A DNA stretch of 64,000 nt from Larix kaempferi (taxonomy: Eukaryota > Streptophyta > Pinopsida > Pinales > Pinaceae): assembly GCA_027924585.1 (NCBI GenBank), contig BSBM01000643.1, positions 18,586,501-18,650,500 on the forward strand. Reading direction: 5' to 3'. Both the position numbers and the translations under genes were made by a program. This document shows, piece after piece, positions 21,696 through 34,585 of the stretch. The notes under the pieces were generated by a model. It did not search any database. It had not been told where the DNA came from and saw only the letters and a list, made by a program, of their open reading frames with translations. The number at the start of each line of letters is the position of its first letter. Position 1 is the first letter of the stretch.

Positions 21696-24600
21696 TTGTT
21701 TAATGGTAAAAACTTCCAGGGAAATAAAAATGGAACTGCTAATCATTCCAACAATTTCAAGGGCAGCAAGGAGGTTCCTAACAATCACGGAAATTACACT
21801 AAGAACTTTGAACGGAAGGAGCCTGTTAAGTGCTGGGAGTGTAATGGCCCACATTATGCTTCAGGTTGCCCAAATCGGAAGAAGTCAATCAGCAATATTC
21901 ATACTTTACAAGATGAAATGACTGTTGGAGACTTTGCAGGAACTATGCCCCGAATCAATGCAGCATTGGAGAACCGCCAAGCTGACTATCAAACTTCCAT
22001 GGTGGAAGTAGGAGGTATGATTAACAAAACCCCTGTAACTATTCTAATAGATCCGGGTGCTAGCCTTAGTTATATTTCACCACATATAGTAGAAAAATGT
22101 AATTTGACTGTTGAAAGATTTGATAATTCTTGGTCTGTACAACTAGCTACTGGAGCAAAAAGGAAAGTAAACTATTATGTTAAGGAATGTGTCCTAGATA
22201 TGGATGATTTTAAGACTACAGTTAAATTAAATGTTTTGCCACTTGGCTCTTATGATATACTTGTCGAGACGGATTGGTTAGAACAGCATAGAGTAGTTTT
22301 AAACTATTTTGACAAAACTTTTAGGTGTGTAAACAATGATGGACAGCCTGTAACTGTTAGGGGTATTCCTAGGAAAACAGTAGTCAGGCAGATTTCTGCT
22401 TTACAACTTAAAAGGGCAGTCAGAAAAGGGTGCAAATCCTATGCTGTAACTATTACAGATGAGGTAGATAAGTCTGAAATCAGCAAGATAACAGTAGAGG
22501 ATATTCCTGTAGTAAATGAGTGTGTTGATGTTTTTTCGGAGGAAATCCCAGGATTACCTCCCAAGAGAGAATTGGATTTTACAATTGAGCTGGTACCAGG
22601 TGCTGTACCCAGTTCAAAGGCCCCGTATCGTATGAATATTTTGGATCTTAACGAATTGAAAACTCAGTTAAAGGAGTTAATAGACAAGAATTACATTCGA
22701 CCCAGTGTATCCCCTTGGGGAGCACCCATAATTTTTGTTAAAAAGAAGGACGGAACTATGCGACTTTGCATAGATTACCGTCAACTGAACAAGATGACGA
22801 TTAAAAAAAGATATCCATTGCCTCGCATAGATGATCTGTTTGAACAACTACGTGGAGCTACGGTGTTTTCTAAGATAGACCTAAGATCGGGATATCATCA
22901 GGTGAGGATGAAAGAAGAAGACATTTTCAAAACAGCTTTTAGAACCAGGTATGGACATTACGAATTTGTCGAAATGCCATTTGGGATTACTAATGCCCCA
23001 GCTGTTTTTATGTGCCTAATGAATAACATAATGCATAAATACTTAGATAAATTTGTTGTCGTATTCATCGATGACATTTTAATTTATTCTAAGAATGAAG
23101 AGGAGCATAAAGAACACTTACGGATAGTCTTACAAGAACTGAGAGAGCAGCAGCTCTTTGCGAAGTTCAATAAATGTGACTTCTTCAAAGATGAAATCCA
23201 GTACTTAGGACATGTAGTCACCAAGGAAGGGATTTCAGTTGATCCTGAAAAGATCCGGGCAATTGAGGATTGGCCAGTACCAAAAGACATAACAGATGTT
23301 AGGTCCTTCATGGGAATTACTGGTTACTACCGGAGATTCATTGAAGGATTTTCAAAAATAGCTAACCCAATCACTTCCTTGCAAAAGAAAGGCAAGAAGT
23401 TTGATTGGAACGTGAAGTGTGAAGAAAGCCTTAAGAAACTTAAGACTTTATTGACAACTGCGCCTATTCTCAGAATAGCGGACCCTAATAAGGATTTTGT
23501 GGTTTGCACCGATGCTTGTAATGACAGTTTAGGCGGAGTGTTGACTCAAGATGGACATGTCATTGCCTACGAATCTAGGAAGCTGAAAATTCATGAAAAG
23601 AATTATGCCACTTATGACTTAGAATTAGCTGTTGTTATACATGCCCTAAAGATGTGGCGACACCACTTAATAGGCAGAAAATTTACTTTAATGACTGATA
23701 ATAAAGGTCTGAAATACCTTTTGGACCAGCCTAACTTAAATGCAAGACAAGCCAGATGGTTGGCCTTCTTAAGTGAGTACGATTTCGAAATTCAGTACAT
23801 AAAAGGAAAGGAAAATAAGGTGGTTGATGCTTTGAGCAGAAATGCAAGGCTGAATTTTGTATCAGCTAGCAGCACTTATACCTCTGATTTGAATGAACAG
23901 TTGGCTGAAGGGGTAAAATCAGATGAAAATTATCAGCGCTTACAAGCTACAGCTAAAGAAGCACCTACAGAAAGTTTGATAAAGGGTTATAGTCTAAATA
24001 CAGATGGATTTTTATTGTTTAAAGACAGGCTGTATGTTCCAAATGTACCTAAAGTTAAACTGTTAATTCTGGACGAAGTTCATAAAACCCCTTACTCAGG
24101 GCATCCAGGCTACCAGAAGACTGTCACCATGTTGAGAAAAGAATATTTTTGGCCTAATATGAAATCTGAAACAGCCGAGTATATAGCTAGATGTTTGGAC
24201 TGCCAACAAGTGAAAACAGAACACCAACATCCAGCTGGGTTGCTGCAACCTTTACCTATTCCTAACTGGAAGTGGGAGATAATTAGTTTAGATTTCATTA
24301 CGGGATTACCCAAAAATCAGCATCAGAATGATTCAATTATGGTAGTGGTAGATAAATTAAGTAAATCAGCACACTTTATTCCTATTAGAACCACTTACAA
24401 GGCTGCAAACATAGCTGATATATTTTTGAAACAGATTTTTCGGTTACATGGTGTTCCAAAAGTTATTATTTTAGACAGAGATCCTAAATTCACAGGGAAT
24501 TTCTGGAAATCTTTGTTTAAAGGATTAAACACCACATTGAATTTCAGCACTTCCTTCCATCCTCAGACGGACGGACAAACTGAAAGATTTAATCAGGTAT

Positions 24601-25346
24601 TAGAAGATCTGCTAAGGATGTATGTTAAAGACCAACCAGGTAAGTGGGAGGATTATTTACATTTAGCAGAATTTGCATACAATAATAGCTATCAATCGTC
24701 AGCTAAGTTTAGTCCTTTTGAAATTCTGTATGGACGCAAATGTAACACTCCTATCTCTTGGAGTAATCCAGTAGACAGGTTAGTGTTAGGACCTGATTTA
24801 TTAAAAGAGATGGAACAGATTGTGAAACAAGTGCAGGTAAATTTGAAGATTGCCCAGGATCGGCAAAAGAGTCAAGCAGATTTGAAAAGAACTCCTAAAG
24901 AGTTCCAGGTAGGTGAACATGTGTTCATCAAGGTAAGACCAAAGAAGAGCTCCCTAAGACTGGGGAGTTGTGCAAAATTAGCGCCACGTTACTGTGGTCC
25001 GTTTGAAATTTTATCTAGGATTGGTCAAGTTGCTTATCAACTAGCCTTACCACCTAATTTAAAGGTACACAATGTTTTTCATATTTATGTTCTGAAAAAG
25101 TATGTTCATGATACTGCTCATGTTATTGATTGGAACATTGTACAGGTAGAACCAGAAGGGAAAGTTATGGTGGAACCGGATTGTATCCTCGGGAGGAGGG
25201 AAATTACTCTACGGAACTGCACAATTGGACAGCTGAAGGTGCAATGGAAGCACCTTAGTCCTAAAGAAGCTACCTGGGAACTGGAAAGTAAGATGCGGGA
25301 AGCATACCCAAATCTATTCCAACAGGTGGCTGAAGATGAGGAATAA
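21696..25346 (+). CDS. pol: Pol of the chromovirus: zinc knuckle, protease, RT, RNase H, integrase, chromodomain-like end
   Basis: 1,216 codons, open throughout, in the gag frame. Zinc knuckle [13 protein letters not shown] at 21831-21869 (nucleocapsid). Protease motif reads DPGAS (Asp codon 22050) where family members have DSG or DTG, so this copy's protease is suspect. RT has the F/YxDD box as [10 protein letters not shown] (23064-23075). RNase H follows at about 23490-23860 with CTDAC and MTDNKG. Integrase has an HHCC finger (about 24080-24210) and catalytic Asp 24291, Asp 24474 and Glu 24582, the last two 35 residues apart (DD35E). The C-terminal GPFEI segment is followed by [11 protein letters not shown] and [16 protein letters not shown], a chromodomain-like module thought to steer integration to heterochromatin. 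The listed start is the first Met; the true product starts upstream if UAG is read through or reverted. Confidence 0.95.
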   Translation: MFNGKNFQGNKNGTANHSNNFKGSKEVPNNHGNYTKNFERKEPVKCWECNGPHYASGCPNRKKSISNIHTLQDEMTVGDFAGTMPRINAALENRQADYQTSMVEVGGMINKTPVTILIDPGASLSYISPHIVEKCNLTVERFDNSWSVQLATGAKRKVNYYVKECVLDMDDFKTTVKLNVLPLGSYDILVETDWLEQHRVVLNYFDKTFRCVNNDGQPVTVRGIPRKTVVRQISALQLKRAVRKGCKSYAVTITDEVDKSEISKITVEDIPVVNECVDVFSEEIPGLPPKRELDFTIELVPGAVPSSKAPYRMNILDLNELKTQLKELIDKNYIRPSVSPWGAPIIFVKKKDGTMRLCIDYRQLNKMTIKKRYPLPRIDDLFEQLRGATVFSKIDLRSGYHQVRMKEEDIFKTAFRTRYGHYEFVEMPFGITNAPAVFMCLMNNIMHKYLDKFVVVFIDDILIYSKNEEEHKEHLRIVLQELREQQLFAKFNKCDFFKDEIQYLGHVVTKEGISVDPEKIRAIEDWPVPKDITDVRSFMGITGYYRRFIEGFSKIANPITSLQKKGKKFDWNVKCEESLKKLKTLLTTAPILRIADPNKDFVVCTDACNDSLGGVLTQDGHVIAYESRKLKIHEKNYATYDLELAVVIHALKMWRHHLIGRKFTLMTDNKGLKYLLDQPNLNARQARWLAFLSEYDFEIQYIKGKENKVVDALSRNARLNFVSASSTYTSDLNEQLAEGVKSDENYQRLQATAKEAPTESLIKGYSLNTDGFLLFKDRLYVPNVPKVKLLILDEVHKTPYSGHPGYQKTVTMLRKEYFWPNMKSETAEYIARCLDCQQVKTEHQHPAGLLQPLPIPNWKWEIISLDFITGLPKNQHQNDSIMVVVDKLSKSAHFIPIRTTYKAANIADIFLKQIFRLHGVPKVIILDRDPKFTGNFWKSLFKGLNTTLNFSTSFHPQTDGQTERFNQVLEDLLRMYVKDQPGKWEDYLHLAEFAYNNSYQSSAKFSPFEILYGRKCNTPISWSNPVDRLVLGPDLLKEMEQIVKQVQVNLKIAQDRQKSQADLKRTPKEFQVGEHVFIKVRPKKSSLRLGSCAKLAPRYCGPFEILSRIGQVAYQLALPPNLKVHNVFHIYVLKKYVHDTAHVIDWNIVQVEPEGKVMVEPDCILGRREITLRNCTIGQLKVQWKHLSPKEATWELESKMREAYPNLFQQVAEDEE

Positions 25347-25369
25347 GTAACATCGAGGATGATGTTACA

Positions 25370-25380
25370 TTTTAAGGGGG
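25370..25380 (+). other. Polypurine tract
   Basis: TTTTAAGGGGG lies six bases before the 3' LTR. This is the expected site of plus-strand priming. Confidence 0.85.
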
Positions 25381-25386
25381 TGTGTA

Positions 25387-28300
25387 TGTCACATACCCCA
25401 ATTTTGCAAAATTAATGTAATTATCTTATTATATTCCTGAGACATTATGTTAAATTTAATGCTAAGTAGGAATTGATGACTCAGCAGAGTCACCAGAAAT
25501 GGAATGTAATTCTGAATATTTTATTATTAATAAATAAATTATGGAGACAACAGCATGGGAGAGCTATTAAAAGAGGTTACTGGTCTAACTGGTGGATGGA
25601 ACTAGGTGGAAAGGAAAAAGACAAGTGGCAGCATCCTCAAACATTTCCTAAGTTGCAGGTGGCAACTTCCCTATATTTTGGGGTCATGATTCCCCAAGAA
25701 AGTGGAATCTGGGCAGGTGGCTCATTAATGACAGTTAACCCAACAAAGACCTAGGCAATCTTTTAAATAGTACTCAATGAACTGAGCTGGGGGTTCAAGA
25801 GTTCTGGAGGGAGAATACATTCAGGTGAATGATATTCAGGAGTCCCATTGAGGAAGTGGGAAATCAGTAAGGAAGTGGTTTGAGAGGGATGCTGCAGTAA
25901 CTTGGTTCCAGTTTAGCTGCTTGGGCTGAGTGAATTGTTTTGCTGCACCTAGTTCCAGCCAGGGAGACTAGAGCAACCTCGGGGGTCCTGAGAAGTGTTG
26001 TCTGGGAACTCTCCAGGAATTGGTAGGGAGGAACAGCCTCCTGTTGCTGTTGTTGTCCTCAGTATTAAAAACAGGTTCTGTTAATTATTGCTTTGTGTTT
26101 TATTTAGTTTAAACAAATGCCTGTTATGATTTTTCATTTAATTGTCAGAATGATATCAGTTTAGTAAAAGAAATATCCCAGAATATCAGCATGTAAGATT
26201 TTGAATAATTACTTTATTTCAGTATTCTTAATAGCATTATTCAGTAGTGTTAAGGTTTTATACTGCATACTGTACAATAGTAATATTGTAAGCAATGGTT
26301 TATTTATGTACATTTTATACATAGTCTAATTATTTTTGTTTAATAGATAGGTAGGTTTTAGCACAAGTAATCCTTCTCTGGTTTTACAACAGTTTGAAAA
26401 CATGATAGGAACAAAAATTAAATAGAACCATATAAAATACAATAATATTTTAGCATTGATATTTTTTTTTAAATATGCAAACCCTAGCTAACATTTGTAC
26501 AAACCTTTAGCTATCACATAAATGGACGAGTCAAATTATAGTAGAAAGTTTAACTAGTTATTATCTGGAAAAACGACAGGACAAGCAGAACTCTAATTGA
26601 CTTAATAACGAGCCAAACCACAGATTAGTATATCTTTCATATAATTATTTACTTAGACAGAGCCGTAGTTATGATAAAAAAATTTATTCAGCTAAACAGA
26701 ACTTGTGACTGTAGAGTTAGATCAAACCCTACCACTCCAGTTCTTAACCATAGGAAATTTTCATCAGATACAAACTAAACATTAAAACCATAACCACGCG
26801 AAGTAGACAGAACGTTTCCTAGCTCATTGTCGAGCAGTTAAACCTCTTAAAAACTTTCTTTGTTTCTCTATTACTAACAGTAGAACGTTGTAACTACTGA
26901 ATTAGCATTTATCTAGAAAAATCATTATTTTACTTTCATATTAAATCCTAGACATTACAGGTGTTTAACTTGAACAGTATTGCAATGACTCAACCACGGC
27001 CGTGACCCAGATTCCCGTGTAGATAAATTTTAAAACGGGAAGTCAAAAATATATGCCACCTACAAATAACTTAAAACATACAGGAGACTCGTACTAGGTC
27101 GTATTATTCACCCATTGAAACTTTACGATGATTCCTATCTACAGCCGAGATCACAAACCCACTGTACCAGTGGTTTTAAAAACCAAAGATTTATTTCTTT
27201 AAAATTTAAAGCATTAAATTAAATAACAACGCAGACATAGAACCAGCCTTCACAAGACATAAGTCATATTAAGGAATTTTCCAAAACCCTGGGTAATAAA
27301 AACCCAGAAGTAGAGTACAGGTACAGTATTAAACCTTGAGGCCGTAACCCCACTTACAGAACAGGCTCATAAGCCTGGTTCACTTTAATATTTACAATAC
27401 AATTCTTCAATATAAAAACCTAAGTACCGAAAAGATGCTACCATAGTTACAACACTGACAGAGGCCGTAGTATTCGAACACATCACAGTGTTGTTCTATC
27501 CAAAACCAAACCCTAAGCACTCAACAACCAGCAAGGAGGAGAAGCCATGGTGAACCAGGCTTACCCGGTATTAGCCAAAGCGCCGAGGGTTGTGTCTTCC
27601 ACACCTTCACGAATTCTTACTAGCACCTGCAACAATAGTATGATAATCAGCTACAGACTTATGATTTTTGTTAAACCCTTTGCTTTTAAAACTGAAAACA
27701 AACGATGGTATGTTAAATTGCTTACCAGCAAATTCGATTGGGGTTCCCACTCAGTAATCATTCCATCAACCTTAAGCAGAGAAGGTGTAAAACCTTCCTC
27801 GTCACCGAAGGCGCAACTAATGGAGACCAAAGGATTATTATACTATGGAAGCCGTGACCAAGTTCTGAACCAAACGATAAATCTCATACCAGAACCAGAC
27901 TAGTCAAAGAAGCCGAGGGATAAACCCTAGGAACTTAATACACAAATAGCTACCTACAGCCAACTCAAAAGACTCTCATCTGGTAAAAGAAATGAGCAGA
28001 GGAATTGCTGCAACCTGGAAGTTGCTACGAATTGTGATACAACAAAACTCAGACCCGGAGATTTCGTAGAATGACCTGAGCCCGGAGGCGAAGAAAAATG
28101 ACAAGGTAGGGTTAGATCAAGTGTTTTATATTGCCAGATACTTGGCCCTGGTTTCACCACGTAGCAGTTTGATTTTTCCATTTCAGTGGGTCGACACTTC
28201 AAAGTTATTAAGTTACAAATTACTCGTGATGCATATAAAATCATCATAGGAATGTTCCAATATGGTAATGAACCCTAGTTCCATCTCACCAATCATTCCA

Positions 28301-29605
28301 TGTTAAAACCAAGTTTTGAACCTCGCTCATGTGAACATAAAAAACGTTGCCCTACAATCATTAAAACATATAAATTGTCAATAAAGTTCAATATATCAAC
28401 GAGGTTCTCATCATTACTGCCAAATAGAAATGATATTTGGATAAATAAAGTCCTTGTGTGGATACCTATAATGGTTATAATACTATTGTTTCTAATCATC
28501 TTTCTAACAATTAAAAACATTGTATTGATACCTGTAAATCTTGCTTCATGCTTAATGAGACCTTGCCTTACGTTTCATCTCTACTATGCCTTATATCGAC
28601 ATTGAAACTCAAGTATTAGGATGTTAAAAGGATAAGGAGAGTTTGAATTCTTAACTGTAGAATTCTAAGGATACAGGTGCCAAGTCGGATAGATATGGTT
28701 CATAGAACTTACCACAAAATTTCCACTCCTTTATTTATTGATGATATTATAGCTTGGTACATATAATTTCAAGAAGTGTCATTTCACATTGTTGGAATTT
28801 TCGTTGGTGGATTTTCTTTAAGTTTCTTTAACTCATAAGAATTGCAATGAGGGTATCCAAAAAACCTTGTCATTTCTAGTCGCTATATATAGGGAAACTC
28901 TTATCAGTATCCTGAATCTAGTACTACAGATGAGAAAAATATACTGTTACTATCCTCAATATTAACGAGTTTAATCAAATATGATAATTGGGAACTAATT
29001 ACTTTAGGTGCTTATAGATTTTATTTGAGTATTATTCTTGAAACAAAACAGTTCTAAACAAGGTAATTTGTTTATAATAGAATACTTGAACTGACAGGAA
29101 ATACTTGCAATTTGCTAAGGTACGAGAAATACAACGATAGTGAAATTATTAACTCCATATCCTTTGCAATTAAAAGTACAAATCAAAAACAAAACCTTGC
29201 AGAATTTGAACTTGGCATGGTGCAGGAAGATTTTCTACCTTTAAGAGACGTGATAAAAAAACTGGTTAGCATGTCATACTTTTTCTTGAATGATTTAGTA
29301 CTGAAAACTGATATTTAATACTTGAAGAATTAAGGGTAACGAACTGCAATTACCTGTATACCTGTAGAGAAGAAAATCGATTGCATTAGCTCGTAAGCTA
29401 AGTAAGCCCAGATCTGACATGGAAAACTCCCCCTTACGGTTGCAAGCAGTAAAATAATCAGTAACGGAAAAGAGAGAACCATAAACAACATTTAAGTACA
29501 ATGACATATCATTTCAGACATTTTTATGTTCAAATGCATTCCATAACATTAATTGCTTTTGTTAAAAACAATTTTAAATTTTTTGGAAATTATCGAGATT
29601 TGACA
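25387..29605 (+). repeat. 3' LTR of the chromovirus (4,219 bp)
   Basis: Same length and ends as the 5' LTR; the last bases read ATCGAGATTTGACA. Differences from the 5' copy are scattered substitutions, many of them C/T or G/A. The final 30 bases contain a few extra changes. Confidence 0.97.
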
Positions 29606-29610
29606 AACCT
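29606..29610. repeat. Right target-site duplication AACCT
   Basis: It matches 16256-16260 exactly. Confidence 0.95.
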
Positions 29611-30598
29611 TCTTAGCCTCCTCATAATTTTCTATTAAGGTATCTTTAATCGATCTTTTAACAAACATGGCTATAGGTGGATACAATGTTGTAGTATAAT
29701 ATTCTACCAAGGATTCCTCAGTTGGTTTCGTTGTAGCACTAAAATTGTTTAATAGGGTAGTGAATCCTTGATTGAACTCCTGCAACTTTTCTTTCTTATC
29801 CATCCTCATAGATAAAAATTCTTTCATGAGCGTGGCAATGGTCTTTTTATTTCCAAATTTGTTTAAAAAAACTTTTTCAAAACCATCCCAATCTACTATA
29901 GAATTAGCTTGTAAACTGAAATACCAAGAAGATGCCCTTGGCTCAAACATGTAAGGAAAAAGTTTCCAAACCACATCTTCATGTTCTACATTTAAAAGAT
30001 TCAGAGCCAAGAAGAAACTCTTCAGGTGGTCTTAGGAAGAAATGCCTTTTCCAGGATCAAACTTAGGCAGCACCCTTTCTGGATGTTTGGGCAGACCATG
30101 TAAAGGGGAAACGAAATTTAGTGGCCCTCTCACTCTCTACACAGGTACGTTTCTAGCCATAATTCATGGTGGAGAATGTGGTGTAGAATGTGGTGGACAA
30201 TGTGGTGGGGTATGAGGGATTTCCTGAGCTAGAGGGGATTCGGGTCTTAACTGATCAAGGGGCTCTGTGATTTCTTGAAGAGACAAATCCAACAATTCTT
30301 CCAAATTTTCTACAAGCACCGAATCTCTGGTGTATTGGATTTCTTTCCTAGGAGCTCTCCTTCTAGGAAATGCAGGAATTACATTTAATCCCCCAAGTTT
30401 TCTCACATAAGAGCATGTGTGTCTCCGGAAGTGATCTACTTCTTCAAAGGGGGTAGTGAATAAAGGTTCTTGGTGTTCACCTCCAGAATTTAGGTTTTCT
30501 TGATCTTGTGGTTCCAAAACAAAGTCTTCTGGTAAAGTTGTTTCAAGTGGGTCTCCAAAGGAATCTCTTCTTACAAATGGATCTACTCTTCCATCCAT
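29606..30598 (-). pseudogene. gag: 5' and central part of an older Gypsy gag, broken by stops and by the chromovirus
   Basis: Translated from an ATG at 30598 on the minus strand, one frame runs to 29606 with stops at about 30164 (TGA), 30137 (TAG) and 30031-30033 (TAA). The N-terminus is acidic and Pro-rich. A Gag domain follows: VLPKFDPGKG, DHLKSFFLALNLL, VWKLFPYMFEPRASSWYFSL, FEKVFLNKFGNKKTIATLM. This style is typical of non-chromovirus plant Gypsy elements of the Tat/Athila type. The rest of the frame is at 16260-16108, beyond the insertion. Gag would be the capsid protein; this copy is dead. Confidence 0.9.
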
Positions 30599-31526
30599 GC
30601 ACTAGAGGCCCTCCTTCTAGTGCGAAAAAATGTTGATTCCCTAAAAATTGCAGCACTAACAGTTAGGGATTCTCCTTGGTAAGCAAGCCCAATTAGATCG
30701 CTCACTATTTGGTGTAGGGAATCCATCCGGTTAACGTTCCGGATACCGTGGGTGTGGTTGCTTAAAATCGTTTACCAGTTACGGCCCGGTTCACCGTTTA
30801 TGTAATTTATTTTAGGTATGAGATGCAAGTGCCCAAATTAAATGCATATAATTGACAGGCAGAAACCACACTAGCGATGCGTAGGTTCTTACTTCCTGTT
30901 TTACTGCTCCTGCCTTATCAATTAACTACTCCTATTCTAAATTAATCTAACCTATCTATCCTATCCCTACAGGGAGCAAGTTTGAATTGAAAGTAATATA
31001 CTAGAAATGTTCATGCAAGTCTAATAGATAGCTGTTCAAACACAATATTCACATTTACAGCAAAAAGAATACCAAAGATAGCTCTGATATAATAAAGGAA
31101 TTTATTACTCATTTAGCACATAAAAATTTACATAGAAAGAAAAATAATTCATCACCATGAAGTAATTCAAGAAAGTTAGAATGATCTCACAGTATGAGTT
31201 ATGAATGCAAGAATAAGTAGTTCCACATTAACATTCCAGACATTCCATGCAAAATATCTGTGCATGCTTTTCCCAGGCAACATATCCTTCTTATTTGTCC
31301 TCTTACAAAATCTCTGTGCATGCTTTTCCCAGAAAAATAGTTCTCTTACAAAAATGTTCCAACTCTATTGTGCTAGCAAAAGTCCTTTAAATATCATTAT
31401 CTTCCTCTATTTATATTACAAGGATTTGTCCTCTAGTGACTCTTTGGTTACCCTAACCCTAAGATTCCCAAAAAATTTGTCATCTAGTGCTTACATAGGA
31501 AAAAAAATGATATTTAGAAATTAATA
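30599..31526 (-). other. Non-coding stretch between two minus-strand ORFs, possibly LTR or leader
   Basis: No coding sequence. In minus orientation it lies after the coiled-coil ORF and before gag, a place where either an LTR plus primer site or an internal leader is expected. I could not find a convincing primer site or a matching second LTR in the window. Confidence 0.45.
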
Positions 31527-34500
31527 TTAAGTGGGCACCTTTAGACTAGCAACATAATTTTCCCATGAATTAGCTTCTTCAACTATGATAGTGAATTGGA
31601 ATGGTTCCAAAACTTGTAATGACACCTCATGATATGATAGTTGCATTTCTATATACGTTAATCTTGTTGTTGCAGCATTGCAGCTATCTTCCAAAAAATA
31701 GACATTTATGGATGCATGTCCCACATAGTGATGAATATCTTCTTCTGTGATCATGTCCAACTTTCTGATGTAATTCATTTCTTCTTGTAACCCGCTCTGC
31801 AACTCTGCCATATGTTGGTCTCTTGAGGGAAGTTCATTTAGTTATGGGACCAGTGGGAGATGACACTTCTCATGAACTTGATGGATTTTTTCATAGAAAT
31901 CCTTGCACTTTTGAATGGTGTCAGGAATTTCAGTGTTCAGTCTTCTTGCTGCCTTCCTGTAGAATTCTAAAAGTGCCATGTCCAATTTTAGGTCAGCTGC
32001 TGTCTTTTGAGGCAAATGATCAGGGAGTTCCTAGTTAACTTCTCCTCAATCCATCCATCTCTGTAGCTTACCTACAACATCAAGTAGCTCTTTTATGAAC
32101 TCTACTGACTTCGCAACTATCTCCTCCATCCTTGCCATCGCTTGCTTCATTTTGTAGATTTTATCCGTGAGACTTTCTTGGGAGTGAAATATTTGTTGCA
32201 GAATATTGCAGGCTTGATCACAGAACGGAGTTATGTCTGGTTTTCTGGTATTTTCCAACTCCATTTCTTTTTCCCATGATTCATTTTCTTTAGCCAAAAG
32301 TTTCACTTGAGCTTTCAATTTGTCAATCTATCAGTTAGCGGCTGACTCACTTGATTCTAATTGGGAGATCCGAGCTTCAAATTCATTCCTATCCCCTTCC
32401 ATAATCATTAACTGTACAATTAATGCCTCCTTTTCTTTGTACAAATTTTGGTATTCATTCATTATTCTTTCCTTCTCAGATAGCAGGTCATCATGTTTCC
32501 TTTTCAATTCTATCCCTTCCCCTCGCTCCTTCACCAGATTACCTTTTAATTTGAGCACTTTCTCTTCACTTCGCTCAATAGCATTCATCAAATGGCCAAC
32601 ATTATCTGCATTCGCCTGTGCAGTAGCCACGTTGACCGATGCCATGAATTTAGGGTCTTTATGTGTACCCTCCATGATAGTGCTCTCCTGAACAGTGACG
32701 ACATTGGGATGGGAGCCTATTTTCAGTCTCTTCTTTGATCTCTTTGTGATAGTCTTTCTTTTCTGATCAAAGATGATAGTGTCCAATTTGGCCACGGTAT
32801 GATGCTTTGACAGGGTGTATGGCGTGATTCCGAGCTCAGCCAATGGGAGGTGTCCTCTAGTGAGTATTTCATTGTACATCCCCGGTGGATCTATGTCCAT
32901 ATCTTGCACATTAGGGCTTACCTTTTCCATAGCTTCCTTGGGCTTTTATTCCTCTTCCCTTTGCTTTAGCAGTTCAGCTGCTTCTCTGTCTTCTTTTTCT
33001 CTCATTTCTTGTAACCTCTCGACTTCTTCTTTCTGGATTCTGTCAACTTCTTCCTTATGGACTCTTTCAGTCTCCTCCTTTAGCCTCTTCTCTTCCTTTT
33101 CTAATTGTAGGCTTATGGCTTCCTCTCGTTTTCTTATAATTCTTCCTTCTTATTACCATTGGCAACAGTACTAGAACCAACTCCGCTTTTGTGAACAAAC
33201 CATTTGTTCAGTTCAGTTATGCTGCTAGCTCTCATGTACATTTCTTCGTCCTTGTCAAAGTAATTAGCATATTCATAATGTATTTTGATTATTGCACAAT
33301 GTTCAACAAATTTGTTGTAGCTGTCATTTCTCATGAAACTCTTTTTTCCAAAATGAGATGCTTCTAGATATTGAACGAATACCTCGATAGTTTTAAATTT
33401 GGAGAACTTGTATGCCCTGATATAGAAAAACAGAGGTGGGAATGAAGCTTTCTCATTATCATGCAGGAATTTTCCAATCCCATTAATGAAAACTTGCCTT
33501 ACTGCTTCCTTGTGGACCAAAAAATCGGTCGGATATTTGGGAAAAAGGGATGGAGCTTGGGAACCTCCATACATCCTGATGTATGTGCCCTCCTGAGAGA
33601 AGTAGTAGTCTTCGTATTCATTTATGAATGCCATTGAATTTTTAGATAAGCAGTTTGGTTCTTTATTGAAAATCATCTAGTGGAGACGCATGATGAACTC
33701 CTCACATATGAGCTTATAATGACCTGCATATCTATGGGCCCACATAATCTGATAACCCACATAGATTAGAGATTCAGCTCTATTCCAGATGCATCCTAAC
33801 TTAGGAAAGGGGTTCTTAGCCAATATGCAATATATGAGGTATGAAGACATGTAGAATTCTGCCTTCTTTTGAGTTACACCTCCTTGTGCAGCTGCTGTTG
33901 ATGATGACAGGCTATCCAAGATTATGTCCGCCCAATTAAAGAATGTGCCATGGAAGGCTATGTAGTAAATCAGAGGTACCCAATTTATCTTGTAGATAGT
34001 CCCATCTACCCTGCCAAAGATTCTGCTTAGCATCAGGGCTATAATTCTAAAAGGGGTCCTCAAACTTTGTCTCTCATACTCTCCGCTCGCATTCTGCCTC
34101 AGCTGCTTTCCTGGTACTATTATTTTCTTAGCATACTTGAGAGGTTCCATGTTTATGCCTTTGAGCCAGTCTTCAACTAACATGACCTAAGCTTGCGACA
34201 GCTTGTATACTGCTGCTATATGAGCTGGATGGAACGAGACAAACGCTTCTCCTTTGCTGTCAAACAAGATCCTTAATGTGGAACCATCTTGTGATAGAAT
34301 CCACCCAATGACCTCTGAGCCAGTAAAAAGCTCTGGGCGTGTAGCCGCTTTGGTGATACCATATTTCTTGATATTTTGATATAAGACCATTTCTTCGAGA
34401 ACTGCATCAGGGATATTCTGGTCCCGGATCATCTGATATAATTCCCCCCATTTGAATTCCGGGGTACTTCATGTTACTGCTTTAGTATCTTCAAACATGG

Positions 34501-34585
34501 TTTTTGTCTTAGTGTTTAATATAATCTCCATATCCGAATCTAACTCAGTTACCTTATATTTCTTCTTGGCTCCCTTCTTAGGCAT
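31527..34585 (-). pseudogene. Retroelement-associated additional ORF: globular N-terminal part plus long coiled coil (about 1,000 codons, broken)
   Basis: From ATG 34585 (MPKKGAKKKYKVTELD, basic start) one minus-strand frame continues to about 33134 through three stops (34469-34471 TGA; 34187 and 33677 TAG). After one frameshift a second frame runs to 31527 through a few more stops. The first half is globular, Tyr/Trp-rich (INWVPLIYYIAFHGTFFNWA, WAHRYAGHYKLICEEF). The second half is a Glu/Lys-rich coiled coil (EREGIELKRKHDD-like heptads, KLLAKENESWEKEMELE). I do not recognise an enzyme motif. It resembles additional ORFs of large plant Gypsy elements and lies upstream of a gag on the same strand, as ORF1 does in Ogre. 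It could instead be the post-pol ORF of a neighbouring element. The function of such proteins is unknown. Confidence 0.7.

Larger units (their letters stand above)
16261..29605 (+). mobile_element. Complete Ty3/Gypsy chromovirus-type LTR retrotransposon (Tekay/Del-like), 13,345 bp
   Basis: Seen: two LTRs of exactly 4,219 bp (offset 9,126) beginning TGTCACATACC and ending TTGACA; a perfect 5-bp target duplication; a primer site; gag-pol in sense; a polypurine tract. Domain order is gag, zinc knuckle, protease, RT, RNase H, integrase, then a C-terminal chromodomain-like module, which defines chromoviruses. Long LTRs suggest the Tekay/Del clade. By eye the LTRs differ at about 15 sites in their first 1 kb, so the insertion is not brand new. 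It inserted into the gag gene of an older minus-strand element. Defects: a UAG between gag and pol and a changed protease active-site motif. Confidence 0.96.
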
